Positions 1 through 16,205 of a DNA stretch of 64,000 bases are shown piece by piece. The position numbers and the translations under genes were made by a program. Position 1 is the first letter of the stretch. The number at the start of each line of letters is the position of its first letter. Below the pieces are notes generated by a model, which worked only from the letters and a program-made list of their open reading frames with translations, searched no databases and was not told the origin of the DNA. Source of the DNA: Hydractinia symbiolongicarpus (lineage: Eukaryota > Cnidaria > Hydrozoa > Anthoathecata > Hydractiniidae); NCBI RefSeq assembly GCF_029227915.1, contig NC_079875.1, forward strand, positions 28,146,001-28,210,000. Reading direction: 5' to 3'.

Positions 1-879
1 AAATGTATAGAACCTTTAACGAGCTTATGGTCCCTAAATGACAATTATCTTGTATCAACACGAAAAATCGCAAATACATGACACTCGTCACTTTGAAATG
101 CCTCGTTTTGTCAATTTTACGGCTAAAATATATAGAACCTGAGGCGAGCTTGACGTCCATAAATGACAATTATCTTGTATCAATACGAAAAATCTCAAAT
201 ACATGGCACTCGTCACTTTGAAATGCCTCGTTTTTTAATTTTACGACTAAAATATATAGAAACTGAAACGAGGTTGTCGTCCCTAAATGACAATTATCTT
301 GTATCAATACGAAAAATCTCAAATACATGGCACTCGTCACTTTGAAATGCCTCGTTTATCAATTTTACGACTAAAATATATAGAAACTGAAACGAGGTTG
401 TCGTCCCTAAATGACAATTATCTTGTATCAATACGAAAAATCCCAAATACATGGCACTCGTCACTTTGAAATGCCTCGTTTATCAATTTTACGACTACAA
501 TATATAGAACCTGAGACGAGGTTTTTTTCCCTAAATGACAATTATCCTGTATTAATGCCACAAATTGCAAATATATGAGACACTCGTCACTTTCAAATAC
601 CTCGTTTATCAATTTTACGGCTAAAATATATAGAACCTGAGGCAAGGTTGTCGTCCCTAAATGACAATTATCCTGTATCAATTCGACAAATCGCAAATAT
701 ATGAGACACTCGTCACTTTGAAATGCCTCGTGTATCAATTTTACGACTAAAATATATAGAACCTGAGACGAGGTTGTTGACCCTAATTGACAATTATCCT
801 GTATCAATGCGAAAAATCGCAAATACATGGCACTGGTCACATTGAAATGCCTCGTGTATCAATTTTACGGCTAAAATAC

Positions 880-3480
880 AAAGAAATTGGGACGAGGTTG
901 TCGACCCTAAATGACAATTATCTTGTATCAACACAAAGAATCGCAAATATATGAGACATTTGTCTCTTTTAAATGCCTCGTTTATCAATTTTACGGCTAA
1001 AATATAGAGAACCTCAGACGAAGTTGTAGACCCTAATTGACAATTATCCTGTATCAATGCGAAAAATCGCAAATACATGGCACTGGTCACTTTGAAATGC
1101 CTCGTTTATCAATTATACGGCTAAAATACATAGAACATGAGACGAGGTTGTCGACCCTAAGTGACAATTATCCTGTATCAATGCGAAAAATCGCAAATAC
1201 ATGGCACTGGTCACTTTGAAATGTCTCGTTTATCAATTTTACGGCTAAAATACATAGAACCTGAGACGTTGTTCACCCCAAATGACATTTATCTTGCATC
1301 AACGCGTAGAATCGCAAATATATGAGACATCTGTCTCTTTTAAATGCCTCGTTTATCAATTTTACGCCTAAAATATATAGAAACTTTAACGAGCTTGTCG
1401 CCCCTAAATGACAATTATCTTGTATCAATACGAAAAATCGCAAATGCATGACACTCGTCACTTTGAAATGCCTCGTTTATCAATTATACAACTAAAATAT
1501 ATAGAGCCTGAGACGAGCTTGTCGTCCCTAACATACAATTATCTTGTATCAACACGAAGAATCGCAAATATATGAGACATTTGTCTCTTTTAAATGCCTC
1601 GTCGATCAATTTTACGCCTAAAATATGTAGAAACTTTAACGAGCTTGTCGTCCCTAAATGACAATTATCTTGTATCAATACGAAAAATCGCAAATGCATG
1701 ACACTCGTCACTTTGAAATGCCTCGTTTATCAATTATACAACTAAAATATATAGAGCCTGAGACGAGGTTGTTGACCCTAAATGACAATTATCTTTTATC
1801 AATACGAAAAGTCGCAAGTAAATGACACTCGTTACTTTGAAATGCCTCGTTTATCAATTTTACGGCTAAAATACATAGAACCTGAGACGACGTTGTCGAC
1901 CCTAAGTGACAATTATCCTGTATCAATGCGAAAAATCGCCAATACATGGCACTGGTCACTTTGAAATGTCTCGTTTATCAATTTTACGGTTAAATACATA
2001 GAAACTGGGACGAGGTTGTCGACCCTAAATGACAATTACCTTGTATCAATACGAAAAATTGCAAATACATAACACTCGTCACTTTGAAATGCCTCGTTTA
2101 TCAATTTTACGCCTAAAATATGTAGAAACTTTAACGAGCTTGTCGTCCCTAAATGACAATTATCTTGTATCAATACGAAAAATCGCAAATGCATGACACT
2201 CGTCACTTTGAAATGCCTCGTTTATCAATTATACAACTAAAATATATAGAGCCTGAGACGAGGTTGTTGACCCTAAATGACAATTATGTTGTATCAATGC
2301 TAAAAATGGCAAGTACATGACACTCGTCACTTTGAAATGCCTCGTTTATCAATTTTACGAGTAAAATATATAGAACCTGAGACGTTGTTCACCCCAAATG
2401 ACATTTATCTTGTATCAACGCGAAGAATCGCAAATATATGAGACATCTGTCTCTTTTAAATGCCTCGTTTATCAATTTTGCGGCTAAAATATATGAAACC
2501 TGAGACGACGTTGTTGACCCTAAATGACAATTATCTTTTATCAATACGAAAAGTCGCAAGTAAATGACGCTCGTTACTTTGAAATGCCTCGTTTATCAAT
2601 TATACGGCTAAAATACATAGAACCTAAGACGAGGTTGTCGACCCTAAGTGACAATTATCCTGTATCAATGCGAAAAATTGCCAATAAATGGCACTGGTCA
2701 CTTTGAAATGTCTCGTTTATCAATTTTAAGGTTAAATACATAGAAACTGGGACGAGGTTGTCGACCCTAAATGACAATTATCTTGTATCAACACAAAGAA
2801 TCGCAAATATATGAGACATTTGTCTCTTTTAAATGCCTCGTTTATCAATTTTACGGCTAAAATATAGAGAACCTCAGACGAAGTTGTAGACCCTAATTGA
2901 CAATTATCCTGTATCAATGCGAAAAATCGCAAATACATGGCACTGGTCACTTTGAAATGCCTCGTTTATCAATTATACGGCTAAAATACATAGAACATGA
3001 GACGAGGTTGTCGACCCTAAGTGACAATTATCCTGTATCAATGCGAAAAATCGCAAATACATGGCACTGGTCACTTTGAAATGTCTCGTTTATCAATTTT
3101 ACGGCTAAAATACATAGAACCTGAGACGTTGTTCACCCCAAATGACATTTATCTTGCATCAACGCGTAGAATCGCAAATATATGAGACATCTGTCTCTTT
3201 TAAATGCCTCGCTTATCAATTTTACGCCTAAAATATATAGAAACTTTAATGAGCTTGTCACCCCTAAATGACAATTATCTTGTATCAATACGAAAAATCG
3301 CAAATGCATGACACTCGTCACTTTGAAATGCCTCGTTTATCAATTATACAACTAAAATATATAGAGCCTGAGACGAGCTTGTCGTCCCTAACGTACAATT
3401 ATCTTGTATCAACACGAAGAATCGCAAATATATGAGACATTTGTCTGTTTTAAATGCCTCGTCGATCAATTTTACGGCTA
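880..3480 (+). repeat. Higher-order duplication, 1860-bp shift (15 monomers)
   Basis: Positions about 880-1620 recur almost base for base at about 2740-3480. A displacement of 1860 bp equals 15 monomers of 124 bp. Lines starting at 901 and 2761, and at 1021 and 2881, are identical over 60 bases. A second relation in the same area links about 1750-2160 to about 3735-4145 at a shift of 1984 bp (16 monomers). Two different displacements side by side indicate more than one duplication event. Confidence 0.85.
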
Positions 3481-6127
3481 AAATATAGAGAACCTGAGAC
3501 GAAGTTGTTGACCCTAATTGACAATTATTCTGTATCAATGCGAAAAATCGCAAATACATGGCACTGGTCACATTGAAATGCCTCGTGTATCAATCTTACG
3601 GCTAAAATACATAGAAACTGGGACGAGCTTGTCGACCCTAAATGACAATTATCTTGTATCAATACGAAAAATAGCAAATACATGACACTCACTTCTTTTA
3701 AATGCGTCGTTTATCAATTTTGCGGCTAAAATATATAAAACCTGAGACGAGGTTGTTGACCCTAAATGACAATTATCTCTTATCAATACGAAAAGTCGCA
3801 AGTAAATGACACTCGTTACTTTGAAATGCCTCGTTTATCAATTTTACGGCTAAAATACATAGAACCTGAGACGACGTTGTCGACCCTAAGTGACAATTAT
3901 CCTGTATCAATGCGAAAAATCGCCAATACATGGCACTGGTCACTTTGAAATGTCTCGTTTATCAATTTTACGGTTAAATACATAGAAACTGGGACGAGGT
4001 TGTCGACCCTAAATGACAATTACCTTGTATCAATACGAAAAATTGCAAATACATGACACTCGTCACTTTGAAATGCCTCGTTTATCAATTTTACGCCTAA
4101 AATATATAGAAACTTTAACGAGCTTGTCGTCCCTAAATGACAATTATCTTGTATCAATACGAAAAATCGCAAATACATGACACTCGTCACTTCAAAATGC
4201 CTCGTTTATCAATTTTACAACTAAAATGTATTGAACCTGAGGCGAGATTGTCGTTCCTAAATGACAATTATCTTGTATCAATAAGAAAAGTCGCAAGTAC
4301 ATGACACTCGTTACTTTGAAATGCCTCGTTTATCAATTATACAGCTAAAATACATAGAACCTGAGACGAGGTTGTCGACTCTAAGCGACAATTATCCTGT
4401 ATCAATGCGAAAAATCGCAAATACATGGTACTGGTCTCTTTGAAATGCCTCGTTTATCAATTTTACGGCCAAAATACGTGGAACCTGAGACGAGGTACTC
4501 GACCCTAAATGACAATTATCTTGTATCAATACGAAAGACAGCAAATACATGACACTCACTTCTTTTAAATGCGTCGTTTATCAATTTTACGGCTAAAATA
4601 TATAAAATCTGAGACGTTGTTGACCCCAAATGACAATTATCTTGTATCAACATGAAGAATCGCAAATATATGACACTCGTCACTTTGAACTGCCTCGTTT
4701 ATCAATTATACTACTAAAATATATGGAACCTGAGACGAGATTGTCGTCCCTAAATGACAATTATCTTGTATCAATACGTAAAATCGCAAATACATGACAC
4801 TCGTCACTTTAAAATGCCTTGTTTATCAATTTTACGGCTAAAATATATAGAACCTGAGACGAGGTACTCGACCCTAAATGACAATTATCTTATATCAATA
4901 CGAAAAATCGCAAATATGTGAGACATTTGTCTCTTTTAAATGCCTTGTTTATCAATTTTACGGCTAAAATATATAGAACCTGAGACGACGTTGTTGACCC
5001 CAAATGACAATTATCTTGTATCAACACGAAGAATCGCAAATATATGAGACATTTGTCTCTTTTAAATGCCTCGTTTATCAATTTTACGGCTAAAATATAT
5101 AGAACCTGAGACGGTGTTGTTGACCCTAAAGTACAATTATCTTGTATCAATGCGAAAAGTCGCAAATACATGACACTCGTCACTTTAAAATGCCTCGTTT
5201 ATCAATTTTACGACTAAAATATATGGAACCTGAGACGTTGTTGACCCCAAATGACAATTATCTTGTATCAACATGAAGAATCGCAAATATATGACACTCG
5301 TCACTTTGAACTGCCTCGTTTATCAATTATACTACTAAAATATATGGAACCTGAGACGAGATTGTCGTCCCTAAATGACAATTATCTTGTATCAATACGT
5401 AAAATCGCAAATACATGACACTCGTCACTTTAAAATGCCTTGTTTATCAATTTTACGGCTAAAATATAGAGAACCTGAGACGAATTTGTTGACCCTAAAT
5501 GACAATTATCTTGTATCAATACGAAAAATCGCAAATATGTGAGACATTTGTCTCTTTTAAATGCCTTGTTTATCAATTTTACGGCTAAAATATATAGAAC
5601 CTGAGACGAGGTTGTTGACCCTAAATGACAATTATCTTGTATCAATACGAAAAATAGCAAATACATGACACTCACTTCTTTTAAATGCGTCGTTTATCAA
5701 TTTTACGGCTAAAATATATAGAACCTTTAACGAGCTTATCGTCCCTAAAGTACAATTATCTTGTATCAATACGAAAAGTCGCTAATACACGACACTCGTC
5801 ACTTTAAAGTGGCTCGTTTATCAATTTTACAACTAAAATGTATGGAACATGAGACGTTGTTGACCTCAAATGACAATTATCTTGTATCAACACGAAGAAT
5901 CGCAAATATTTGAGACATTTGTCTCTTTTAAATGCCTCGTTTATCAATTTTAAGACTAAAATGTATAGAACCTTTAACAAGCTTATGGTCCCCAAATGAC
6001 AATTATCTTGTATCATAACGAAAATTGCAAATATATGAGACATTTGTCTCTTTTAAATGCGTCGTTTATCAATTTTACGGATAAAATATATAGAACCTGA
6101 GACGAGGTTGTTGACCCTAAATGACAA

Positions 6128-9100
6128 TTATCTTGTATCAATGCTAAAAATGGCAAGTATATGACACTCGTCACTTTGAAATGCCTCGTTTATCAATTTT
6201 ACGAGTAAAATATATAGAACCTGAGACGTTGTTGACCCCAAATGACATTTGTCTTGTATCAACACGAAGAATCGCAAATATGTGAGACATTTGTCTCTTT
6301 TAAATGCCTCGTTTATTAATTTTACGGCTAAAACATATAGAACCTGAGACGAGGTACTCGTCCCTAAATGACAATTATTTTGTATCAACACGAAAAATCG
6401 CAAATACATGACACTCGTCACTTTGAAATGCCTCGTTTTGTCAATTTTACGGCTAAAATATATAGAACCTGAGGCGAGCTTGACGTCCATAAATGACAAT
6501 TATCTTGTATCAATACGAAAAATCTCAAATACATGGCACTCGTCACTTTGAAATGCCTCGTTTATCAATTTTACGACTAACATATATAGAACCTGAGGCA
6601 AGGTTGTCGTCCCTAAATGACAATTATCCTGAATCAATTCGACAAATCGCAAATATATGAGACACTCGTCACTTTGAAATGCCTCGTGTATCAATTTTAC
6701 GACTAAAATATATAGAACCTGAGGCGAGGTTGTCGACCCTAAAGTACAATTATCCTTTATCAATACGAAAAATCGCAAATACATGGCACTCGTCACTTTG
6801 AAATGCCTCGTATATCAATTTTACGACTAAAATATATAGAACCTGAGGCGAGGTTGTCGTCCCTAAATGACAATTATCTTGTATCAATACGAAAAATCTC
6901 AAATACATGGCACTTGTTACTTTGAAATGCCTCGTTTATCAATTTTACGACTAAAATATATAGAAATTGAAACGAGGTTGTTGTCCCTAAATGACAATTA
7001 TCTTGTATCAATACGAAAAATCCCAAATACATGGCACTCGTCACTTTGAAATGCCTCGTTTATCAATTTTACGGCTAAAATATATAGAACCTGAGACGAG
7101 GTTTTTGTCCCTAAATGACAATTATCCTGTATTAATGCGACAAATTGCAAATATATGAGACACTCGTCACTTTAAAATGGCTCGTTTATCAATTTTACAA
7201 CTAAAATATATGGAACTTGAGACGTTGTTGACCCCAAATGACAATTATCTTGTATCAACACGAAGAATCGCAAATATATGAGACATTTGTCTCATTTAAA
7301 TGCCTCGTTTATCAATTTTACGGCTAAATATACAGAACCTGAGACTAGGTACTCGACCCTAAATGACAATTATCTTGTATCAACACGAAGAATCGCAAAT
7401 ATATGAGACATTTGTCTCTTCTAAATGCCTTGTTTATCAATTTTACGGCTAAATTATATAGAATCTGAGACGAGGTTGTTGACCCTAAATGACAATTATC
7501 TTGTATCAATGCTAAAAATGGCAAGTACATGACACTCGTCAGTTTGAAATGCCTCGTTTATCAATTTTACGAGTAAAGTATACAGAACCGAAGACGTTGT
7601 TGACCCCAAGTGACATTTATCTTGTATCAACAGGAAAAATCGCAAATATGTGAGACATTTGTCTCTTCTAAATGCCTCGTTTATCAATTTTACGGCTAAA
7701 ATATATAGAACCTGAGACGGTGTTGTTGACCCTAAAGTACAATTATCTTGTATCAATGCGAAAAGTCGCAAATACATGACACTCGTCACTTTAAAATGCC
7801 TCGTTTATCAATTTTACAACTAAAATATATGGAACCTGAGACGTTGTTGACCCCAAATGACAATTATCTTGTATCAACATGAAGAATCGCAAATATATGA
7901 CACTCGTCACTTTGAACTGCCTCGTTTATCAATTATACTACTAAAATATATGGAACCTGAGAAGAGATTGTCGTCCCTAAATGACAATTATCTTGTATCA
8001 ATACGAAAAATCGCAAATACAAGACACTCGTCACTTTAAAATGCCTTGTTTATCAATTTTACGGCTAAAATATATAGAACCTGAGACGAGGTACTCGACC
8101 CTAAATGACAATTATCTTATATCAATACGAAAAATCGCAAATATGTGAGACATTTGTGTCTTTTAAATGCCTTGTTTATCAATTTTACGGCTAAAATATA
8201 TAAAACCTGAGACGAGGTACTCGACCCTAAATGACAATTATCTTGTATCAATACGAAAAATAGCAAATACATGACACTCACTTCTTTTAACTGCGTCGTT
8301 TATCAATTTTACGGCTAAAATATATAGAACCTTTAACGAGCTTATCGTCCCTAAAGTACAATTATCTTGTATCAATACGAAAAGTCGCTAATACACGACA
8401 CTCGTCACTTTAAAATGCCTCGTTTATCAATTTTACAACTAAAATATATGGAACCTGAGACGTTATTGACCCCAAATGACAATTATCTTATATCAACACG
8501 AAGAATCGCAAATATATGAGACATTTGTCTCTTTTAAATGCCTCGTCGATCAATTTTACGGCTAAAAAATAGAGAACCTGAGACGAAGTTGTTGACCCTA
8601 AATGATAATTATCTTGTATCAATACGAAAAATCGCAAATATGTGAGACATTTGTCTCTTTTAAATGCCTTGTTTATCAATTTTACGGTTAAAATATATAG
8701 AACCTAAGACGAGGTACTCGACCCTAAATGACAATTATCTTGTATCAATACGAAAAGTCGCAACTACACGACACTCACTTCTTTTAAATGCGTCGTTTAT
8801 CAATTTTACAACTAAAATATATGGAACCTGAGACGTTGTTGACCCCAAATGACAATTATCTTGTATCAACACGAAGAATCGCAAATATATGAGACATTTG
8901 TCTCATTTAAATGCCTCGTTTATCAATTTTACGGCTAAAATATACAGAACCTGAGACAAGGTACTCGACCCTAAATGACAATTATCTTGTATCAATACGA
9001 AGAATCGCAAATATATGAGACATTTGTCTCTTCTAAATGCCTCGTTTATCAATTTTACGGCTAAATTATATAGAACCTGAGACGAGGTTGTCGACCCTAA

Positions 9101-9744
9101 ATGACAATTATCTTGTATCAATACGAAAAATAGCAAATACATGACACTCACTTCTTTTAAATGCGTCGTTTATCAATTTTACGGATAAAATATATAGAAC
9201 CTGAGACGAGGTTGTTGACCCTAAATGACAATTATCTTTTATCAATGCTAAAAATGGCAAGTATATGACACTCGTCACTTTGAAATGCCTCGTTTATCAA
9301 TTTTACGAGTAAAATATATAGAACCTGAGACGTTGTTGACCCCAAATGACATTTGTCTTGTATCAACACGAAGAATCGCAAATATGTGAGACATTTGTCT
9401 CTTTTAAATGCCTCGTTTATCAATTTTACGGCTAAAACATATAGAACCTGAGACGAGGTACTCGTCCCTAAATGACAATTATTTTGTATCAACACGAAAA
9501 ATCGCAAATACATGACACTCGTCACTTTGAAATGCCTCGTTTTGTCAATTTTACGGCTAAAATATATAGAACCTGAGACGAGCTTGACGTCCATAAATGA
9601 CAATTATCTTGTATCAATACGAAAAATCTCAAATACATGGCACTCGTCACTTTGAAATGCCTCGTTTATCAATTTTACGACTAAAATATATAGAAACTGA
9701 AACGAGCTTGTCGTCCCTAAATGAGAATTATCTTGTATCAATAC
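6128..9744 (+). repeat. Three-monomer cassette (~372 bp), first two copies of a dispersed set
   Basis: A block with the marks GCTAAAAATGGCAAGTATATG, GACATTTGTCTTG, AAAACATATAGAACC and GAGGTACTCGTCCC spans about 6128-6500 and again about 9232-9604, a shift of 3104 bp (25 monomers). The same cassette, or most of it, returns near 11690, 30030, 31077, 31817, 36046, 36293 and 37700. It behaves as a unit that has moved or been copied several times within the array. On the minus strand each complete copy holds an open frame of about 97-123 codons, which I attribute to monomer length rather than coding. Confidence 0.8.
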
Positions 9745-12700
9745 GAAAAATCCCAAATACATGGCACTCGTCACTTTGAAATGCCTCGTTTATCAATTTT
9801 ACGACTACAATATATAGAACCTGAGACGAGGTTTTTTTCCCTAAATGACAATTATCCTGTATTAATGCCACAAATTGCAAATATATGAGACTCTTGTCAC
9901 TTTCAAATACCTCGTTTATCAATTTTACGGCTAAAATATATAGAACCTGAGGCAAGGTTGTCGTCCCTAAATGACAATTATCCTGTATCAATTCGACAAA
10001 TCGCAAATATATGAGACACTCGTCACTTTGAAATGCCTCGTGTATCAATTTTACGACTAAAATATATAGAACCTGAGGCGAGGTTGTCGACCCTAAAGTA
10101 CAATTATCCTTTATCAATGCGAAAAATCGCAAATACATGACACTCGTCACTTTAAAATGCCTCGTATATCAATTTTACGACTAAAATATATAGAACCTGA
10201 GGCGAGGTTGTCGTCCCTAAATGACAATTATCTTGTATCAATACGAAAAATCTCAAATACATGGCACTCGTTACTTTGAAATGCCTCGTTTATCAATTTT
10301 ACGACTAAAATATATAGAAACTGAAACGAGGTTGTCGTCCCTAAATGACAATTATCTTGTATCAATACGAAAAATCGCAAATACATGACACTCGTCACTT
10401 TAAAATGCCTCGTTTATCAATTTTGCGACTAAAATATATAGAAACTGCAACGTGGTTGTCGACTCTAAATGACATTTATCTTGTATAAATACGAAAAATA
10501 GCAAATACATGACACTCGTCACTTTAAAATGGCTCGTTTATCAATTTTACAACTAAAATATATGGAACCTGAAACGTTGTTGACATTAAATGACAATTAT
10601 CCTGTATCAATTCGAAAAATCGCAAATATATGAGACACTGGTCACTTTGAAATGCCTCGTGTATCAATTTTACGACTAAAATATATAGAACCTGAGGCGA
10701 GGTTGTCGTCCCTAAATGACAATTATCCTGTATCAATTCGATAAATCGCAAATATATGACACTCGTCACTTTGAACTGCCTCGTTTATCAATTATACTAC
10801 TAAAATATATGGAACCTGAGACGAGATTGTCGTCCCTAAATGACAATTATCTTGTATCAATACGTAAAATCGCAAATACATGACACTCGTCACTTTAAAA
10901 TGCCTTGTTTATCAATTTTACGGCTAAAATATAGAGAACCTGAGACGAAGTTGTTGACCCTAAATGACAATTATCTTGTATCAATACGAAAAATCGCAAA
11001 TATGTGAGACTTTTGTCTCTTTTAAATGCCTTGTTTATCAATTTTACGGCTAAAATATATAGAACCTAAGACGAGGTACTCGACCCTAAATGACAATTAT
11101 CTTGTATCAATACGAAAAATAGCAAATACATGACACTCACTTCATTTAAATGCGTCGTTTATCAATTTTACGGCTAAAATATATAGAACCTTTAACGAGC
11201 TTATCGTCCCTAAAGTACAATTATCTTGTATCAATACGAAAAGTCGCTAATACACGACACTCGTCACTTTAAAGTGGCTCGTTTATCAATTTTACAACTA
11301 AAATGTATGGAACATGAGACGTTGTTGACCTCAAATGACAATTATCTTGTATCAACACGAAGAATCGCAAATATTTGAGACATTTGTCTCTTTTAAATGC
11401 CTCATTTATCAATTTTAAGACTAAAATGTACAGAACCTTTAACGAGCTTATGGTCCCCAAATGACAATTATCTTGTATCATAACGAAAATTGCATATATA
11501 TGACACTCGTCACTTTGAAATGCATCGTTTATCAAATTTACGGCTAAAATATATAGAAACTGAGACGTTGTTGAACCTAAAGTACAATTATCTTGCATCA
11601 ATACGAAAAGTCGCAACTACACGACACTCGTCACTTTAAAATGGCTCGTTTATCAATTTTACAACTAAAATATATGGAACCTGAGACGTTGTTGACCCCA
11701 AATGACATTTGTCTTGTATCAACACGAAGAATCGCAAATATGTGAGACATTTGTCTCTTTTAAATGCCTCGTTTATCAATTTTACGGCTAAAACATATAG
11801 AACCTGAGACGAGGTACTCGTCCCTAAATGACAATTATTTTGTATCAACACGAAAAATCGCAAATACATGACACTCGTCACTTTGAAATGCCTCGTTTTG
11901 TCAATTTTACGGCTAAAATATATAGAACCTGAGGCGAGCTTGACGTCCATAAATGACAATTATCTTGTATCAATACGAAAAATCTCACATACATGGCACT
12001 CGTCACTTTGAAATGCCTCGTTTATCAATTTTACGACTAACATATATACAAACTGAAACGAGGTTGTCGTCCCTAAATGACAATTATCTTGTATCAATAC
12101 GAAAAATCCCAAATACATGGCACTCGTCACTTTGAAATGCCTCGTTTATCAATTTTACGACTACAATATATAGAACCTGAGACGAGGTTTTTTTCCCTAA
12201 TTGACAATTATCCTGTATTAATGCCACAAATTGCAAATATATGAGACACTTGTCACTTTCAAATACCTCGTTTATCAATTTTACGGCTAAAATATATAGA
12301 ACCTGAGGCAAGGTTGTCGTCCCTAAATGACAATTATCCTGAATCAATTCGACAAATCGCAAATATATGAGACACTCGTCACTTTGAAATGCCTCGTGTA
12401 TCAATTTTACGACTAAAATATATAGAACCTGAGGCGAGGTTGTCGTCCCTAAATGACAATTATCTTGTATCAATACGAAAAATCTCAAATACATGGCACT
12501 TGTTACTTTGAAATGCCTCGTTTATCAATTTTACGACTAAAATATATAGAAACTGAAACGAGGTTGTCGTCCCTAAATGACAATTATCTTGTATCAATAC
12601 GAAAAATCCCAAATACATGGCACTCGTCACTTTGAAATGCCTCGTTTATCAATTTTACGGCTAAAATATATAGAACCTGAGACGAGGTTTTTGTCCCTAA

Positions 12701-13985
12701 ATGACAATTATCCTGTATTAATGCGACAAATTGCAAATATATGAGACACTCGTCACTTTAAAATGGCTCGTTTATCAATTTTACAACTAAAATATATGGA
12801 ACCTGAGACGTTGTTGACCCCAAATGACAATTATCTTGTATCAACACGAAGAATCGCAAATATATGAGACATTTGTCTCATTTAAATGCCTCGTTTATCA
12901 ATTTTACGGCTAAATATACAGAACCTGAGACTAGGTACTCGACCCTAAATGACAATTATCTTGTATCAACACGAAGAATCGCAAATATATGAGACATTTG
13001 TCTCTTCTAAATGCGTCGTTTATCAATTTTACGGCTAAAATATATAGAATCTGAGACGAGGTTGTTGACCCTAAATGACAATTATCTTGTATCAATGCTA
13101 AAAATGGCAAGTACATGACACTCGTCAGTTTGAAATGCCTCGTTTATCAATTTTACGAGTAAAGTATACAGAACCGAAGACGTTGTTGACCCCAAGTGAC
13201 ATTTATCTTGTATCAACAGGAAAAATCGCAAATATGTGAGACATTTGTCTCTTCTAAATGCCTCGTTTATCAATTTTACGGCTAAAATATATAGAACCTG
13301 AGACGGTGTTGTTGACCCTAAAGTACAATTATCTTGTATCAATGCGAAAAGTCGCAAATACATGACACTCGTCACTTTAAAATGCCTCGTTTATTAATTT
13401 TACAACTAAAATATATGGAACCTGAGACGTTGTTGACCCCAAATGACAATTATCTTGTATCAACATGAAGAATCGCAAATATATGACACTCGTCACTTTG
13501 AACTGCCTCGTTTATCAATTATACTACTAAGATATATGGAACCTGAGAAGAGATTGTCGTCCCTAAATGACAATTATCTTGTATCAATACGAAAAATCGC
13601 AAATACAAGACACTCGTCACTTTAAAATGCCTTGTTTATCAATTTTACGGCTAAAATATATAGAACCTGAGACGAGGTACTCGACCCTAAATGACAATTA
13701 TCTTATATCAATACGAAAAATCGCAAATATGTGAGACTTTGTGTCTTTTAAATGCCTTGTTTATCAATTTTACGGCTAAAATATATAAAACCTGAGACGA
13801 GGTACTCGACCCTAAATGACAATTATCTTGTATCAATACGAAAAATAGCAAATACATGACACTCACTTCTTTTAAATGCGTCGTTTATCAATTTTACGGC
13901 TAAAATATATAGAACCTTTAACGAGCTTATCGTCCCTAAAGTACAATTATCTTGTATCAATACGAAAAGTCGCTAATACACGACA
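6840..13985 (+). repeat. Long-range duplication in the array, 5586-bp shift
   Basis: About 1.5 kb at 6840-8400 recurs at about 12426-13985 with only scattered differences. One example is a two-base loss in the second copy near 13737 (GTGAGACTTT instead of GTGAGACATTT). The displacement of 5586 bp is about 45 monomers. Part of the same block (the section with AACATGAAGAATCGC and ACTGCCTCGTTTATC) appears again near 14433 and 15049, so the right part was amplified further. Confidence 0.85.
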
Positions 13986-16205
13986 CTCGTCACTTTAAAG
14001 TGGCTCGTTTATCAATTTTACAACTAAAATGTATGGAACATGAGACGTTATTGACCCCAAATGACAATTATCTTATATCAACACGAAGAATCGCAAATAT
14101 ATGAGACATTTGTCTCATTTAAATGCCTCGTTTATCAATTTTACGGCTAAATATACAGAACCTGAGACTAGGTACTCCACCCTAAATGACAATTATCTTG
14201 TATCAACACGAAGAATCGCAAATATATGAGACATTTGTCTCTTCTAAATGCCTTGTTTATCAATTTTACGGCTAAATTATATAGAACCTGAGACGAGGTT
14301 GTTGACCCTAAATGACAATTATCTTGTATCAAGACGAAAAATCGCAAGTACATGACACTCGTCAGTTTAAAATGCCTCGTTTATCAATTTTACAACTAAA
14401 ATATATGGAACCTGAGACGTTGTTGACCCCAAATGACAATTATCTTGTATCAACATGAAGAATCGCAAATATATGACACTCGTCACTTTGAACTGCCTCG
14501 TTTATCAATTATACTACTAAAATATATGGAACCTGAGAAGAGATTGTCGTCCCTAAATGACAATTATCTTGTATCAATACGAAAAATCGCAAATACAAGA
14601 CACTCGTCACTTTAAAATGCCTTGTTTATCAATTTTACGGCTAAAATATATAGAACCTGAGACGAGGTTGTTGACCCTAAATGACAATTATCTTGTATCA
14701 ATGCTAAAAATGGCAAGTACATGACACTCGTCAGTTTGAAATGCCTCGTTTATCAAATTTACGAGTAAAGTATACAGAACCGAAGACGTTGTTGACCCCA
14801 AGTGACATTTATCTTGTATCAACAGGAAAAATCGCAAATATGTGAGACATTTGTCTCTTCTAAATGCCTCGTTTATCAATTTTACGGCTAAAATATATAG
14901 AACCTGAGACGGTGTTGTTGACCCTAAAGTACAATTATCTTGTATCAATGCGAAAAGTCGCAAATACATGACACTCGTCACTTTAAAATGCCTCGTTTAT
15001 CAATTTTACAACTAAAATATATGGAACCTGAGACGTTGTTGACCCCAAATGACAATTATCTTGTATCAACATGAAGAATCGCAAATATATGACACTCGTC
15101 ACTTTGAACTGCCTCGTTTATCAATTATACTACTAAAATATATGGAACCTGAGAAGAGATTGTCGTCCCTAAATGACAATTATCTTGTATCAATACGAAA
15201 AATCGCAAATACAAGACACTCGTCACTTTAAAATGCCTTGTTTATCAATTTTACGGCTAAAATATATAGAACCTGAGACGAGGTACTCGACCCTAAATGA
15301 CAATTATCTTATATCAATACGAAAAATCGCAAATATGTGAGACATTTGTGTCTTTTAAATGCCTTGTTTATCAATTTTACGGCTAAAATATATAAAACCT
15401 GAGACGAGGTACTCGACCCTAAATGACAATTATCTTGTATCAATACGAAAAATAGCAAATACATGACACTCACTTCTTTTAAATGCGTCGTTTATCAATT
15501 TTACGGCTAAAATATATAGAACCTTTAACGAGCTTATCGTCCCTAAAGTACAATTATCTTGTATCAATACGAAAAGTCGCTAATACACGACACTCGTCAC
15601 TTTAAAGTGGCTTGTTTATCAATTTTACAACTAAAATGTATGGAACATGAGACGTTATTGACCCCAAATGACAATTATCTTATATCAACACGAAGAATCG
15701 CAAATATATGAGACATTTGTCTCTTTTAAATGCCTCGTCGATCAATTTTACGGCTAAAATATAGAGAACCTGAGACGAAGTTGTTGACCCTAAATGATAA
15801 TTATCTTGTATCAATACGAAAAATCGCAAATATGTGAGACATTTGTCTCTTTTAAATGCCTTGTTTATCAATTTTACGGCTAAAATATATAGAACCTAAG
15901 GCGAGCTTGACGTCCATAAATGACAATTATCTTGTATCAATACGAAAAATCTCAAATACATGGCATTCGTCACTTTGAAATGCCTCGTTTATCAATTTTA
16001 CGACTAAAATATATAGAAACTGAAACGAGGTTGTCGTCCCTAAATGACAATTATCTTGTATCAATACGAAAAATCTCAAATACATGGCACTCGTCACTTT
16101 GAAATGCCTCGTTTATCAACTTTACGGCTAAAATATATAGAACCACAAACGAGGTTGTCGTCCCTAAATGACAATTATTTTGTATCAACACGAAAAATCG
16201 CAAAT

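Noticed and set aside
163-469. 60-codon plus-strand frames recurring throughout the array
   Set aside because: The same sequence in register with each monomer gives the same short frame. They end at the same monomer stop and look like periodic artefacts.
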